A stretch of DNA of 64,000 nt, taken from Adiantum capillus-veneris (Eukaryota > Streptophyta > Polypodiopsida > Polypodiales > Pteridaceae). Under the pieces are notes generated by a model. The model worked only from the letters and a program-made list of their open reading frames with translations. It had not been told where the DNA came from and did no database searches. The stretch covers positions 20,700,577 to 20,764,576 of the forward strand of contig CM043946.1 of assembly GCA_014529385.2 (NCBI GenBank), in the 5' to 3' direction. Shown here in pieces: positions 1 through 10,835 of this stretch (position 1 is the stretch's first letter; every line of letters begins with the position of its first letter). A program made the translations under genes and the position numbers.

Positions 1-179
1 CTTTCCCATGGCCATCCGGCCTCTTACAAGGGGTAGATTCAAAGAAAATAAAAAAGAGTATGGTCTAACCTCATTATGATTACAACTCATTTTAAGCTGA
101 ATTACAGGGTTTTTGCCGAAAAATAGAGTATCCGCAGGGTTTGGTGTGCATATGCCTGTTCGCTCGTGTCCACCAAACA
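1..179 (-). repeat. Partial 3' LTR of the giant element
   Basis: This is the right-hand end of an LTR whose remainder lies left of the window. Similarity to the other LTR (21882-22030) runs to about 153. A second possible edge is the CA at 178-179, directly followed by a purine-rich tract on the minus strand. The two readings differ by 26 bp and I cannot decide between them. Confidence 0.65.
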
Positions 180-193
180 TTACCCCCTTCCTA
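180..193 (-). other. Candidate polypurine tract of the giant element
   Basis: The minus strand reads TAGGAAGGGGGTAA immediately 5' of the possible LTR edge at 179. This is the expected place and composition for the plus-strand primer of an LTR retrotransposon. Its position supports the LTR edge at 179 rather than 153. Confidence 0.5.
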
Positions 194-380
194 TTCATTG
201 CACGCCCTCGTGCAAGCTGCAGCTGAGGGAGTTCACTTTAGTGCCTTCTTTCGACTGTTGTAGTGAGATTTCTAAACTTCGGCGCTCTCACTTCGATCTT
301 GACTTTGGTTGCGAGTTCTCTGAAGGGATTATTTGTGATGGTGCTCTGATAAGCGATGTGACGGGCTGTCAGATCTTTCG

Positions 381-3300
381 TCACTGGATTGAATATAAAG
401 AGTGCACTTCAAAGAAACCTGTTATGAAAGCTTCTTTGAAGGTCTGCATGTATTGAGATGGCAGAAACATGACTCTTGCATATAATCCCATGATAATATT
501 TCTGCTGGGGATTTCAGTCTCCATGTTCCAGCAGATACCCTGTGTGCCCTCGACAAACACCTGCCATGGATGCTCTGCCGCTTCAATGTCTCTCAAGGTT
601 GTAATGCACGTGATGAGCATTTTGGCAATCTTTACCAGCATCTGGCAAGCAAGATCTGGGATCTCCTTCATCATATTGATGGCTCCTTTCAGATTTTGAA
701 CCATGTAATGCTCTAATGGGGGGTTATTATTGATCGGCTCGGTTATTACAGGGTAGTTCAGCACTACCGGTCTTTTGCTTTGCCAACTGTAAAAACTGTC
801 CGAGGATCGCCGCCTGTTGATAGGACAATAAGTGGGGTCGATCCTGAGATGTTGGGGTGCATTCCTGTAATATGTTTCGTCAGTAGGTTGCTGATCGAAC
901 CATTTCTTTCTTCAGAGGGGTTGATTGTCAAGGATTGTTTCAATATGAAGAGCTATAATTGGAACCTCTCTGTAATCCCCTCTACTGTTTGGTTCAATTT
1001 TGGGGAGCATTTTTTGCTGCCATAATCGAACTTCTTGCCGCATCAATGGTAGTGCAATCATTTCATGCCCAAATTTTTTTACAACCTCATCCGGAGTGAT
1101 CATGAGGAGGGAAGCTGATACTAGCACTTTTAACTCATATTGCAGATATGCCTTGTGTGACAGGTCTTTGACTTCTGAGATCCAACGCTAAATTTCATCT
1201 TTTGCCGACTCCGAGGTGGATGTCGTGGTTGGATCTATAGACTCTTGAGTGCCTTTTCCAGTGCTTGTAGTTGCCATCTCCGTTTGTTGAGTTTCAAACT
1301 CAAAGTGATCGAATCTATCTCCCTGCTCAAATTCTCCTGTGTCCTGCTAATCCTTTGTTTGATTTGCTTTCAGATCCTCTACTTCCTTTCTTGCCTCAGT
1401 CAGCTGCTTTTTCAAGCCTTCAATTTCCTCATTCTTTGCCTGTTGTAGGGCACTATGACCTGCTGTCATGATCTCTCTATCATATTTTTATTGTTTTAGG
1501 GCTTCTTTTAACTCTTTGATCTCCTAGCTCAAGGAAGTAGAGTCTGCAGGCATAGTCGAAGAGGAGGGTGTCTCTTGTATTGCCAAGAGTTGAGGGAGAG
1601 ACCTGCTAACCACGGCATACGAGCCTTGTAGCTTCTCATTCTATTACTTTTCCCTGGTTAGCTCCTCCTCGAGGCATTGTTGTTCGATCTGTAAAGCTGA
1701 GTTCACCTCATTGAGTTGTTGCACTTCTTTATAATAGTAGCTTGCATTCTCTCTTTCTCTTTGCAGCTCCGATTGCGCCTGGACTTGTGCGTTCTTTAGT
1801 GCCTCTATTTGTTGCTTCAATTGCTCGGGTTCTGATGCTGCTTGAGATACCTCCTTTTTGTTATCTTCTAATTCCAACTCCTTGAGGTTATAAAGAGCTC
1901 TTTGACATTGGAATTGTAGTTTTATCTGCTCTAGGTGACTCTCAATATCAAAGGAGCTAACCATCTCCGCTCCTTCTTTTATGGCCGCTTGAGTGCGTTG
2001 CATTCTTGGCCCCTGCTGATCTGAATGCTCGACCACTTCAGCTTGCTTTTCCTTTTGTTTTAAACCCTCTGTTGCATCAGAGGTCATGGCAAGCTTTGTC
2101 TGTGATTTTGTTTGTTGATTGCCTTGTTGTTCCGTCTGCTTTTCGTCGACTCTTTGCTCCGACTGTCCTGCACTTTCCCCTTTCTCTTGTTCTGACCTCT
2201 TTGAAACTATCTTAGTATCCTTGGGTGAATTGAGGTCTTGGTCTTGTCCTTCCTGTGTCTCGTGATGTCCCTCTCCTTGCGAGAGACTTTTATCCTCTTT
2301 ACTTTTTCCAGATTCGTCAGATGATTGTAAATCATTGATGCGTTGCTTCTTTGATTCTTCTTGCTGTCGCTGCTCCATCTTTTGTTTGAGCTCATTGTGA
2401 ATTCTTTGCTGCATGGCACTGGCAATTTCCCGTTCTCTTCAGCTTCCTTCCTCTTTTGTTGCTTGATCCTTTCCAAGGCATCTGTCTGCCTGCGTATTAG
2501 TGGAACATCCTTGACTTCATCATCTTCTTTCTTGTCATCCGCTTCTGTCTCTTGGGTTTGTTGGTGATCTTTCTTTTGTTGGTGGAGCTTCTCCCTCAAT
2601 GCCTATGCCTTGTCCATTGTCCTCTTGGTGTGAGTGATGGGGATAGCTTCTGCCAAATGTGTAGCCTTTTTCTTTAATCGAGTGTATCCCAGGGTGTAAG
2701 GGGTATCCTTCTCTTCTTCCGAAGACTGGTACTCAGAAGGAGTATCTCGTGGGTTGGATCACTCCTCCTGGCTGCTCCGAGCATCCGACTCTGTTTTCTC
2801 ACTGTCCGAATCCCTTAGAGGTGCACCTTGCCTAGTTTGTTTGACTCCAGGATTCGGTCTTGTAGAAGGTCCTTCCATTGGTCTCACGGCTCTTTTGGAC
2901 CTGTGGATTAGGTCTATTTGCCGTTGGGCACATGGTAGATCATCAATCATTCCCAATGCTTGATAGGATATTTGTGTGAGCATGGGTCCTCCATTCATGT
3001 AAGCTTTACTTCGTTGACCGCCCTTTAGGTTTGCTTCCACAATTGTGTCAAGAAGGTAGTTGCCGAAATCACAATTGGCCACCCTGCCTTCAGCCAAACC
3101 CATTGCCATCACCACTGCCATATGCAGCAAGGGTTCAATATATCTGGGTGGCTTCTGTACCTTGAAATGCTAGGATATAAGACGCAATGGCAGCTCCGTT
3201 TCTGAGTAGATCAGGTCCTGATATGTCAGCTTGTGACCACGTTGCTTCAAAAAGGCCTTATCATTGTCGATTGCCTTCGTTTTTTGCAAGAGGTTGTGCG

Positions 3301-3703
3301 TCTCTTGCGGAAGATGGAGGGCTTCATTTATGATTTCAACTTTAATTTTTACCTTAATGACTATCCCGTCCTTGTCTGTCAAAGTTGCTTCCCCATTGTA
3401 CTGAATTGTGCTTATGAGCTTGTGAGCCCGTCTGCGTTCCCCAAGGAGGCAGTTAAGAAATTGTCGAGCTTGCACTTCTGGTTTCTGGTGCAAAGTCCAC
3501 ATTTCTTGGGGAAAGATGGTGGCCCTGATAATTTCTCCGTCTGCGGCTTGGAACTTTTCAATGAAAATGTTTGTTGGAATCGCTTCAAGTACTTGTTCGG
3601 TGAGATGAGCTTTCTCATTGGATGAGAGATCGGTTATCTCATAGGGTGCCACATGCCACTCCCTCTGTGCTTTCCTTCGAGGTATCCTATTGCCAGTTTT
3701 CAA
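381..3703 (-). pseudogene. 3' accessory ORF of the giant element: globular N-terminus plus long coiled coil, broken
   Basis: About 1,100 codons lie between the palindrome cluster and the 3' LTR. One frame carries 3703-2207, with stops at 3170-3172 and 2759-2761 and one near 2605. The frame then shifts at about 2410-2420 and continues through 2414-1644, 1127-912 and 764-381. The first ~300 residues look globular: residues continue sensibly across the 3170 stop (LPLRLIS, stop, HFKVQKPPRYIEPLLHMA). Residues from about 350 to 690 are extremely rich in K, E and Q with heptad-like spacing, a long coiled coil. The C-terminal part is again mixed. No signal peptide or membrane span is visible, so it is not an obvious envelope-like protein despite lying in the Athila env-like position. 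I do not recognise the family. Confidence 0.6.
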
Positions 3704-3886
3704 GTGAAATTAGGTTTTAGCCATTGATCAAAATTGTCGAAAAGTGTAAACTTGACCATAAAATAAAAAAGTGAGCTTAACTCTACTCTATCAAAACTAC
3801 TACAAATTTGACCAAATTTCACAAGTGCACCTAGGATTACTATAGGCACAAAATTGTAATGAAACAGATAGATTTTGGCAAAAAGG

Positions 3887-4992
3887 AACATGGATCGCGA
3901 TCCATGTTGGAAAGAATTTTAAAATTCTAACTTTGGGAAGTTGTCCCTGGGCATAAGGGGATGCTACTGAGCAATTTTCTCTGGATTTAGAGCTAAAGGT
4001 ACATGGATTGCGATCCATGTTGGGCAATATTTTGAAAACCTGCTGATACCATCTGGTAGGGTTCATCTTGATTATGACTTGGTCCAAAAAGTTTGGGATT
4101 TGGATCAATGGTTTGACACTTGGGCTGAATTTTGAAAATCATGTACAAATTCAGAGATTTTGGCTTTTGGAAGTGCATTTTTGGGATTCAAATGGCTTGA
4201 CACTTCATGGCTTGGCTTTCTTGATCATCCTGAATCAAATGGCATGGGTTTTATTTATTTTGGCTAAAAAGGTACATGGATCGCGATCCATGTTGGGAAG
4301 CATTTGAACACAGTTCTTGTGCACATTGGTTCCTATAGGTTTTCCTAGTACACTGGTGAAATGTTTTTCAACTTTGGACATGTTTTTCCATAGTTTGCCC
4401 CATTTCTTAGTTTAAGGCCATATTTTTCCCGTTTTGACCATATCTATTTCTAGCCACCACTTTTGGAGTCATGTTTTGCCTGAAATCTCTCCTTGCATTG
4501 ATTTTTGATGGTTGAGGTCTGTAGTTCATAGCTTTGCTTGGTTCCCTGGCAAGTTTCCCCAGAATTTGAATTCTTTTGGGAAGGCAAACTGAATCTTGCA
4601 AGCTTCACCATTTTGCAAGTATACTTTTGCTTGGTTTTGATCCCATCACCATTCTTAGGTTACAATTTCTTGTTGATAGACTTTGAGGAAAATTTGAAGT
4701 TTTTCAATTTACTTTAGCAGTACTTTTGACCAAAAGACCATTTACAAACTGAGTGTAGCAGTCCAGGTGGATGTGATGATCTTTAGAGCATTGTTTGTGA
4801 TCATTTTCAACCCCAAGACTATTTGTACATTGTCCAGCTAGTGAACCTCTTTGATTCTGATTTTGGCAAAAAGGTGCATGGATCACGATCCATGTTGAGA
4901 AGCATGGGGCTTTGTTCCTAGGCCTCTATAGTTCTTCCTGTAGAAGTTTCCTTGATTTTAGGGTTTTGGAAACATGGATCGCGATCCATGTT
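3887..4992. repeat. Palindrome cluster I (five copies), upstream of the 3' ORF
   Basis: Five copies of the dyad ACATGGATCGCGATCCATGT lie at 3888-3907, 4001-4020, 4274-4293, 4876-4895 and 4972-4991. The first, third and fifth are perfect palindromes. The second (TTGCGA core) and fourth (TCACGA core) differ by C-to-T type changes at the central CpGs. The flanks are partly shared: AAAAAGGT before and TTGGGAAG after on the plus strand. Start-to-start distances are 113, 273, 602 and 96 bp. The cluster lies in noncoding sequence about 180 bp upstream, in element sense, of the 3' ORF. Confidence 0.9.
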
Positions 4993-5220
4993 CCAACACC
5001 TTTTCCTAATGTTCTTAGTTTGGCTGATTCTGCCAGGTAGTTGGGGTCTACTGATGAATTTTTTCTTGTTTCTAATGGGTTTTGGACTCCCACATTGGCC
5101 CTGTGAGTTTGCCGATTTTGTGACCTTGTACTACTTTGATTTTTTATTTTGGTACTAATGATGCAATATGGGTCACACACACATGCTCTTGCAAGGTTAA
5201 GGATAATACCTGCCTCCTGT

Positions 5221-5277
<57 letters not shown>

Positions 5278-5635
5278 AATGAGCTTCTGTTGCCCTTTTT
5301 TGACTATATGATCCCAGTCTATCCGGAATGCCCCATTTATACTTACCTTCATTGCTCATATCTTGTTGGGCACATCACCTGCGGTTCAAACCGTTCATCA
5401 TTCTAACGCTCGGTTTACAAATGGCGTCCGATCTGCAGTTTTGATCCGTCAGAAGATGTTTCAAAATTCATTTTGTGTTGAATTTTTTCATATTTGCCAT
5501 GTTTGTAGTCCTTCTTTTGATGATCCCCTGTCATTTTTGTGTTTTTGTAAAAGAAAATGATTTACAATGATTATTAGTCGGCCAAAATTAGTGTCACCTC
5601 CCTTATATACATACTCTTATTCTAGTATTAGATCG
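4993..5635. other. Noncoding interior of the giant element with a (CT)24 microsatellite
   Basis: The only structure seen is a perfect (CT)24 run at 5223-5270. The nearby frames are either microsatellite translations or broken, and I call no gene here. Confidence 0.7.
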
Positions 5636-6255
5636 TGACGGTGGAGAGGGGGAATAGGGAACACACCCATCACACAAAATAACTGCCTCTCTATAGCCCA
5701 AGAATTCCACAGCACCCCTAACCTCTCATATAACACCTTCAAATTTGCTAATTTGCACTAACAACTCCACTCTAGCACACAAAACAACTACCTCACACCT
5801 TGCACAAAAACACCCCACAACACAAATGCACCCACACTGCTCAACTCACCCTTTCTGATTCACAAAACACTCCTAATCTTCCCTCCTGGTAGCACCTTTC
5901 GAGCTGCAAGAAAACCCTCTGCAAGTTATGGCCGATACACGAAGAGTGAGAGAAAAGGAGGGGAATGGGGAGAAGCAACACCAGAGATTGGGGCAAATGA
6001 GTGGTATTATTGCATAGGGAGTAGTACAATCAATGTATGTAGCCTCAATGGCAAGCTTAGCAACACACAAGCTTCAAGCTTCCACTCACAGACACAAGCA
6101 AAAAATCCACCTCGATCCAAGGACCCCAAAAAATGAACATAAACCTCCTTTTATAAGGGTGTGCCTAGGATTCCCAAAAAAGAAAAATGGGGTGAGCTTT
6201 CCATGTAGTGCACTTCATTTGGAGCTCTATTTAGAATTTTCTTGCATTGCCAACA
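5636..6255 (-). repeat. 3' LTR of the nested gag-only element
   Basis: Closely similar to 7471-8088 over its whole length; both end in GCCAACA on the plus strand. By eye the copies differ at a few percent of sites, so this insertion is older than element T. Confidence 0.8.
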
Positions 6256-7444
6256 CTACCTTGACTTGCACATCATCATTTGTAGGTCTAGACCGCACCT
6301 TTTGGCTTTCATCAAGTATCTCCACTTGCTCTGTTCCCTGCTCTTCTTGCACATGTTCTATTACCATATCATCAAACATATAAGAGGGCAGCTTTACCTT
6401 TACCAGTTCGGGTTCATCAGATTCTGCCTCTTCGTCATAGGATGTATACTTATCTGCATTATTCTCCTCACTTGTCTCCCAGCTAATCGAGCTTGTATCA
6501 TAATCGGCATCGGCATCATATACCGACTCCATATCAGCATCTGCATCCACTTGCTGCTCCACAAAATCTTGATCATCTTCACCACTTTGCAAACTTTCTT
6601 CATCAGCTTTTGAACCCTCGATATCTGCATCTCGATTGCATTCTGCTACCTTTTCATGCAAACTTTCAACGAGAACATGCTTTACCTCTTCAATCCGTAC
6701 TGGCACCTCCACATCCGCGACCGCTTTTGCATCTTGGTTCACCTTGACATGGAGCTTACCCTCGTTGACAAGCTCTTCCACCCTTGGCACATGCACATCA
6801 CAAACTGGAAACCTCCAAGGAACATAACCAATAGTAGGTCTTACCTCAACAGGCCTTGGATTTTGCACAACTAGAATCACCTTTGGTTGGGGACCCAAGA
6901 GCACTGCACTACCTTCGCAACAATAGGCATATAATCTGCTGGCTTTAACATTCCCAGTTTTTGCTTCACCTTTCTGCTCTTTACCTTTGCCAAATAGACC
7001 ATGTCTTTCATAGGTATCTGCACCATCTTTGACCTTTTCCCTAATCCTCGGGTGCAAGCACTCTAGCAACTTTGACAGCTTCAAAGATTGATTGCTTTTG
7101 ACCCCAATAGCAATCTCTAACTGCTTCCAACAAGCTTCAATCTGCTCAATGAAAATAGAGAAATCTTTACTTACATCCTAGTGTACCGCCTTCAGCCTTG
7201 CACCAGATTTTTCTGCCATAATCACCTCTCAAAACCGCTCCAGAAACTGACTCTGCAACCCTTTCCATGATTCTCGATCACTGCTCTCTAAGCCATCGAA
7301 CCACACCTTGGCTCATCCTCGCATCAACAACGGAACCATCTGTAACCTTTTTTCATCCGTCGACATACGCATCGCCAGCAGCCATAGCTCAAAATCTGCT
7401 AACCAATCCTCGGGATCTTCGATGCCCGTAAATATGGGGAGCAT
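6227..7444 (-). pseudogene. Gag polyprotein of the nested element, broken
   Basis: The frame opens with an ATG at 7442-7444, only eight bases inside the PBS, and ends at 6227 just within the 3' LTR (about 406 codons). The N-terminus has the retrotransposon Gag capsid pattern: LPIFTGIEDPEDWLADFE, then AKVWFDGL and SWKGLQSQFLERF. An in-frame TGA at 7313-7315 replaces what looks like Arg (RG-stop-AKVWF, a CGA to TGA change), and a further stop lies near 7180-7185. The C-terminal third is very acidic with repeated DAD motifs. There is no zinc knuckle, protease or polymerase. The capsid pattern resembles that of element T's Gag. Confidence 0.75.
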
Positions 7445-7452
7445 CAGACAGC

Positions 7453-7470
7453 TCCTCAGTGGGGGCACCA
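7453..7470 (-). other. Primer binding site of the nested gag-only element
   Basis: The minus strand reads TGGTGCCCCCACTGAGGA directly beside the LTR edge at 7471. TGG at the LTR side is the complement of a tRNA CCA end. The same 18 bases form the PBS of element T. I did not identify which tRNA matches. Confidence 0.75.
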
Positions 7471-8088
7471 TAAGATGGAGAAGGGGAATAGGGAACACAC
7501 GCAGCACACAAAATAACTGCCTCTCTATAGCCCAGGGATTCCACAACACCCCTAACCTCTCAAATAACACCTTCAAATTGGCTAATTTGCACTAACAACT
7601 CCACTCTAGCACACAAAACAACTACCTCACACCTTGCAAAAAACACCCCACAACACAAATGCACCCACACTGGTCAACTCACCCTTTCCGATTCACAAAA
7701 CACTCCTAATCGGCCCTCTTGGTAGCACCTTTCGAGCTGCAAGCAAACCCTCTGCAAGCTATGGCCAATACACGAAGAGCGAGAGAAAAGGAGGGGAATG
7801 GGGAGAAGCAACACCAGAGATTGGGGCAAATGAGTGGTATTATTGCATAGGGAGTAGTACAATCAATGTATGCAGCTTCAATGGCAAGCTTAGCAACACA
7901 CAAGCTTCAAGCTTCCACTCACACACACAAGCAAAAAAGCCACCTTGGTCCAAAGACCCCAAAAAATGAACATAAACCTCCTTTTATAAGGGTGTGCCTA
8001 AGATTCCCAAAAAAGAAAAATGGGGTGAGCTTTCCACGTCGTGCACTTCATTTGGAGCTCTGTTTAGAATCTGCTTGCATTGCCAACA
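7471..8088 (-). repeat. 5' LTR of the nested gag-only element
   Basis: Partner of 5636-6255. A TATA-like box TATAAAAGG lies on the minus strand at about 7979-7987 (plus strand CCTTTTATA), and the same box is in the other LTR at about 6149. This fits a promoter driving the internal gag. Confidence 0.78.
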
Positions 8089-8272
8089 CTTGGCATATTT
8101 GATTTTTGGACACACTTGCATGCTACACCTTGGGTTTTGGTTCCTTCCCTTTGACTGGCCGGATCTTCCTCCTCTTGGCCTTTGAGTTCCCTTAGCCTTG
8201 CTCTTTAACTGCCCTTACGGGCACCTATTTGCAGCGGGACCCCTCCCTTGTCGAGGCAATAGCAATGTCGTT

Positions 8273-8304
<32 letters not shown>

Positions 8305-9761
8305 TACACCCTCTTCCTCAAAAGTTTTTAGCGGATGTGGGCACCGTCCCTTACTAGCTGACACATCACCATCGAAATGCCACACCACGCGGCCGCCCGC
8401 GGGCGCACCCCATCTCTGCACCACCAACTCGCGCCAAAACGGCCGCCAACGGCCACTGCAACGCCGTGCACAACGCCAACCCACGCACACCATCACCATG
8501 GGAGGAGAGCTCCCCTCTCTCTCCCTTCTTGTGTCCAATGGAGAGCCCATGATTTGGGATATATACTGTGCCACTGACCTTGTTTACTGCACATGTGGGA
8601 TAATAGAGCTGCCACGTGGCCGCTCCCCACTGTCTTGCACCCCCAAGGGTCATGAACCCCCTTCAAAAGAGATATAGGAAAAAACATTTTTTAGTCCATT
8701 TCCCCCAGCTCCCATTCTCTGCTCCAACCTCCTACTGCCAAGCTGTAACAACCCACTCAAATTCCACATTCCCGCCTTCAACCACACCCTCTGTCTTTGC
8801 ATTTTGATTCCTCGACATCCTCGAACCAAGGCTTTGAAAAAGGAAAAAATCATCTGCAATCAACTTTGGACAAAGGCACCCCGTTTTCCGACTTCCATAT
8901 CTTTCTGCTCCGGACTCCGTTTGGCATGCAGTCACTTCCTTCTAGCTCCATATGATGCGCACCCTACTCTAGAAATTCGTCGGTGCTCAAAAGATGCCAG
9001 ATGGCACATTCTCCAATGCGGCCAAGTGGGCTCAGACCCGGCCCCCGAAAAAACTTCAAATGATCATATCTTGCAAACCATGGCTCCGATCCGCAATCCG
9101 AAAAGACGGGTAGACTCCATAAATTGAGCTCTACACATCTATACCTCAACTCCCACTTGGATCACTTGTCCCCAACTGCCTTGTCCGGCAAGAATCTGCA
9201 AACCGTTAAAACTCTAATCTTCAATAACCTTGACTCCGTAGCTCGGTTTGATGAGCCGTCTAGACCTGCTCCTTCAGCACCTCAAGCTCTTCATTCCTAG
9301 ACCCAAAGGCTGCACTTTGCATCTCCTTCACCTGTTACCCCAATTAGCCCATTATGGAGCATTCCTTGGCCTATAAGCTGTATCATGCATACACTCCCGT
9401 TGCTACCTGTCATCCCATGAATTTCCTAGCTGCTCCATCCCTTTACCATGCCTCTGCTTGCCTGTACACATCTGTCCATGCCACCTTCTAGAGTCGACAC
9501 ACTTTGGCTGTACCAACGGTATGGCTCATGATTATGCCAACTAAGAGTCTGTTAGGCTCCGAAAACTTGTGTTTTTTAAGGAAACGGGAAAGAAAGGAAA
9601 CGAAAAGAAAAGAAAAGAAAGGAGATAGAATGATAATATTGGTATATACAAGTGATACTCCAACCGCTTTTCCCCCCTTCCTAAAGTGAGACGTTCGCGA
9701 CGAGCATGTGTTAGAGTGCATGGGAATAAAGCACGTGTCTATGCATAGCCATATAGTGTGG
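8089..9761. other. Interior of the giant element without recognisable genes; contains a G29 run
   Basis: This stretch has higher GC than its surroundings and holds a run of about 29 G at 8276-8304. Open frames crossing it are poly-glycine or poly-proline artefacts, and other frames match no family I know. A purine-rich stretch (AAAGAAAGG-like) lies at 9590-9630. It may be another inserted repeat, because it separates the pol C-terminal tail from the palindromes. Confidence 0.55.
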
Positions 9762-10330
9762 CTATATGATGCTCATGGAGGATATGCATGGGAAAACAAA
9801 TTGATGTGCAAGAGATAGGTGCTGAACAATATGTTCAGTGGCTGCTGTTGGCGAGGTTCCTTGGAAGCTGCGTGGCCCGAACAATAGTAATTGTAGAAGG
9901 CGTGCTCTGCGTTTGACTGTGAATTGCAAAAGTTTTGATGTTGCCGATGGTGTCGGTTGTTGGTATTTTTTGGGTTGCCATTGAAATTCCCAAGGTGTGG
10001 ATCCACAAGAAGAGGCATCATGGAGGCGATGTTGTTTGGGTTGCCATACCCATTTGAGTGTGGTTGGATGACAAAGAGAGTTGTCCATCGGTTTAGGCCG
10101 TTTGACAATAGAGGTGAGCAATTCGGAATGGTTTAATTTTTTTGTAGGCAACGTAGGTTTACGGGTATTGATTTGGTGTTTAGGTATCCACAATTGCCTG
10201 GGCTTGGTTTCCATGATTGATTTCTTGACCCATATTTTCATAACCTTGGTGATGGATGATTGATGAGCTGTCGCATATGGAAAAGGTAGAGGTTCCCATT
10301 CATAGCTTGTTTGTACGAATGGCGTGGCTA
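9762..10330 (-). pseudogene. C-terminal tail of the family A pol polyprotein, low complexity
   Basis: After the second protease-like domain the minus strand keeps a frame at 10241-9762, with the overlapping frame 10108-9773 rich in Asn, His and Gln. A frameshift near 10100 probably joins them. The motif WIPKHQINTRKPTLPTKK resembles VWIPIKRTSITTKK in copy 2 at about 34700, so the tail seems shared by both copies. No catalytic domain is recognisable. Confidence 0.45.
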
Positions 10331-10835
10331 AAGATTGGCCTTTATGTTTGATGCGTAAAGTGTTGTCATGCTAGTTTGGTGTTGCCTGATAAGTGCGCAT
10401 CCACGGCACTCCCAGAATAATTGCTTCGTTTAGCTGATGATCTTAGACCACATGAAATTGATGTGGGTACATTGTTCCATCAATGTTGATTAGCAAATTC
10501 ATGTGGCTTAGACTGTCCATAGTACCTCTTTTGGCGACCTTGAACCCCATAGTATTTGGCATTAGAGGTTCCTGTGTGATTTTTCTGAAAGTGGAGTAGT
10601 TAACCACAATAGCTATGTCCCCTATATCCACTAATGCTCTTTCAGTGGTGCCGTCGGCAATTTGTAACTGAATACGTAGATCCATTTCTCCTAACCATGT
10701 AGTCGCCGTTTGTATGGACGCTATCAGAGCATGATGATTAGCCACTACCTGTTGTTCTTTCCTCTGGAAGTTTGATTTTTTCCTGCATTTCAATATTCTG
10801 AGTTTGGCCTCTTGCTGTGCTTGTTCCCGAATGTC
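10331..10835 (-). pseudogene. Second retropepsin-like domain (PR2) fused behind integrase, copy 1
   Basis: This lies in the same frame as the integrase ORF and is separated from it by one TAG at 10836-10838. After a charged linker (REQAQQEAKLRI) the protein has ALVDIGDIA, the place of the retropepsin D-[ST]-G-A motif, with the Asp codon near 10628. Downstream comes MYPHQFHVV, one stop at 10443-10445, and then IILGVPWM, which fits the ILG motif closing a retropepsin fold. Copy 2 has the same linker and domain with an intact LDSGA. The Ile in place of Ser/Thr suggests this copy is inactive. A retropepsin after integrase is not part of standard Ty3/gypsy order, in which protease lies between Gag and RT; family A has one there too (15040-15736). 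Confidence 0.65.

Larger units (their letters stand above)
5636..8088 (-). mobile_element. Gag-only LTR retrotransposon (TR-GAG-like), nested in the giant element
   Basis: Two direct repeats of about 620 bp (5636-6255 and 7471-8088) flank only 1.2 kb of internal DNA. That interior encodes a Gag and no polymerase. A PBS abuts the right LTR, so the element reads on the minus strand. Small LTR elements that keep only gag are known in plants as TR-GAG elements and must borrow RT and integrase. The PBS 18-mer is identical to that of element T at 45542-45559, and the Gag resembles T's, which suggests a T-like helper. I could not find a convincing target-site duplication. Confidence 0.8.

Noticed and set aside
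2006..2567. Plus-strand open frames opposite the coiled-coil ORF
   Set aside because: They are antisense shadows of the K/E/Q-rich minus-strand frame (Leu/Ser/Phe-rich composition).
381..3703. Envelope-like gene
   Set aside because: Position fits an Athila env-like ORF, but no signal peptide or membrane segment is visible and the middle is a coiled coil.
6227..7084. 285-codon acidic protein that could be taken for a host gene
   Set aside because: It is the C-terminal part of a Gag frame inside an LTR-bounded unit with a PBS.
8198..8677. 159-codon open frame with a poly-Gly stretch
   Set aside because: It exists because the G29 run stays open in all frames. No domain, and overlapping frames are equally long.
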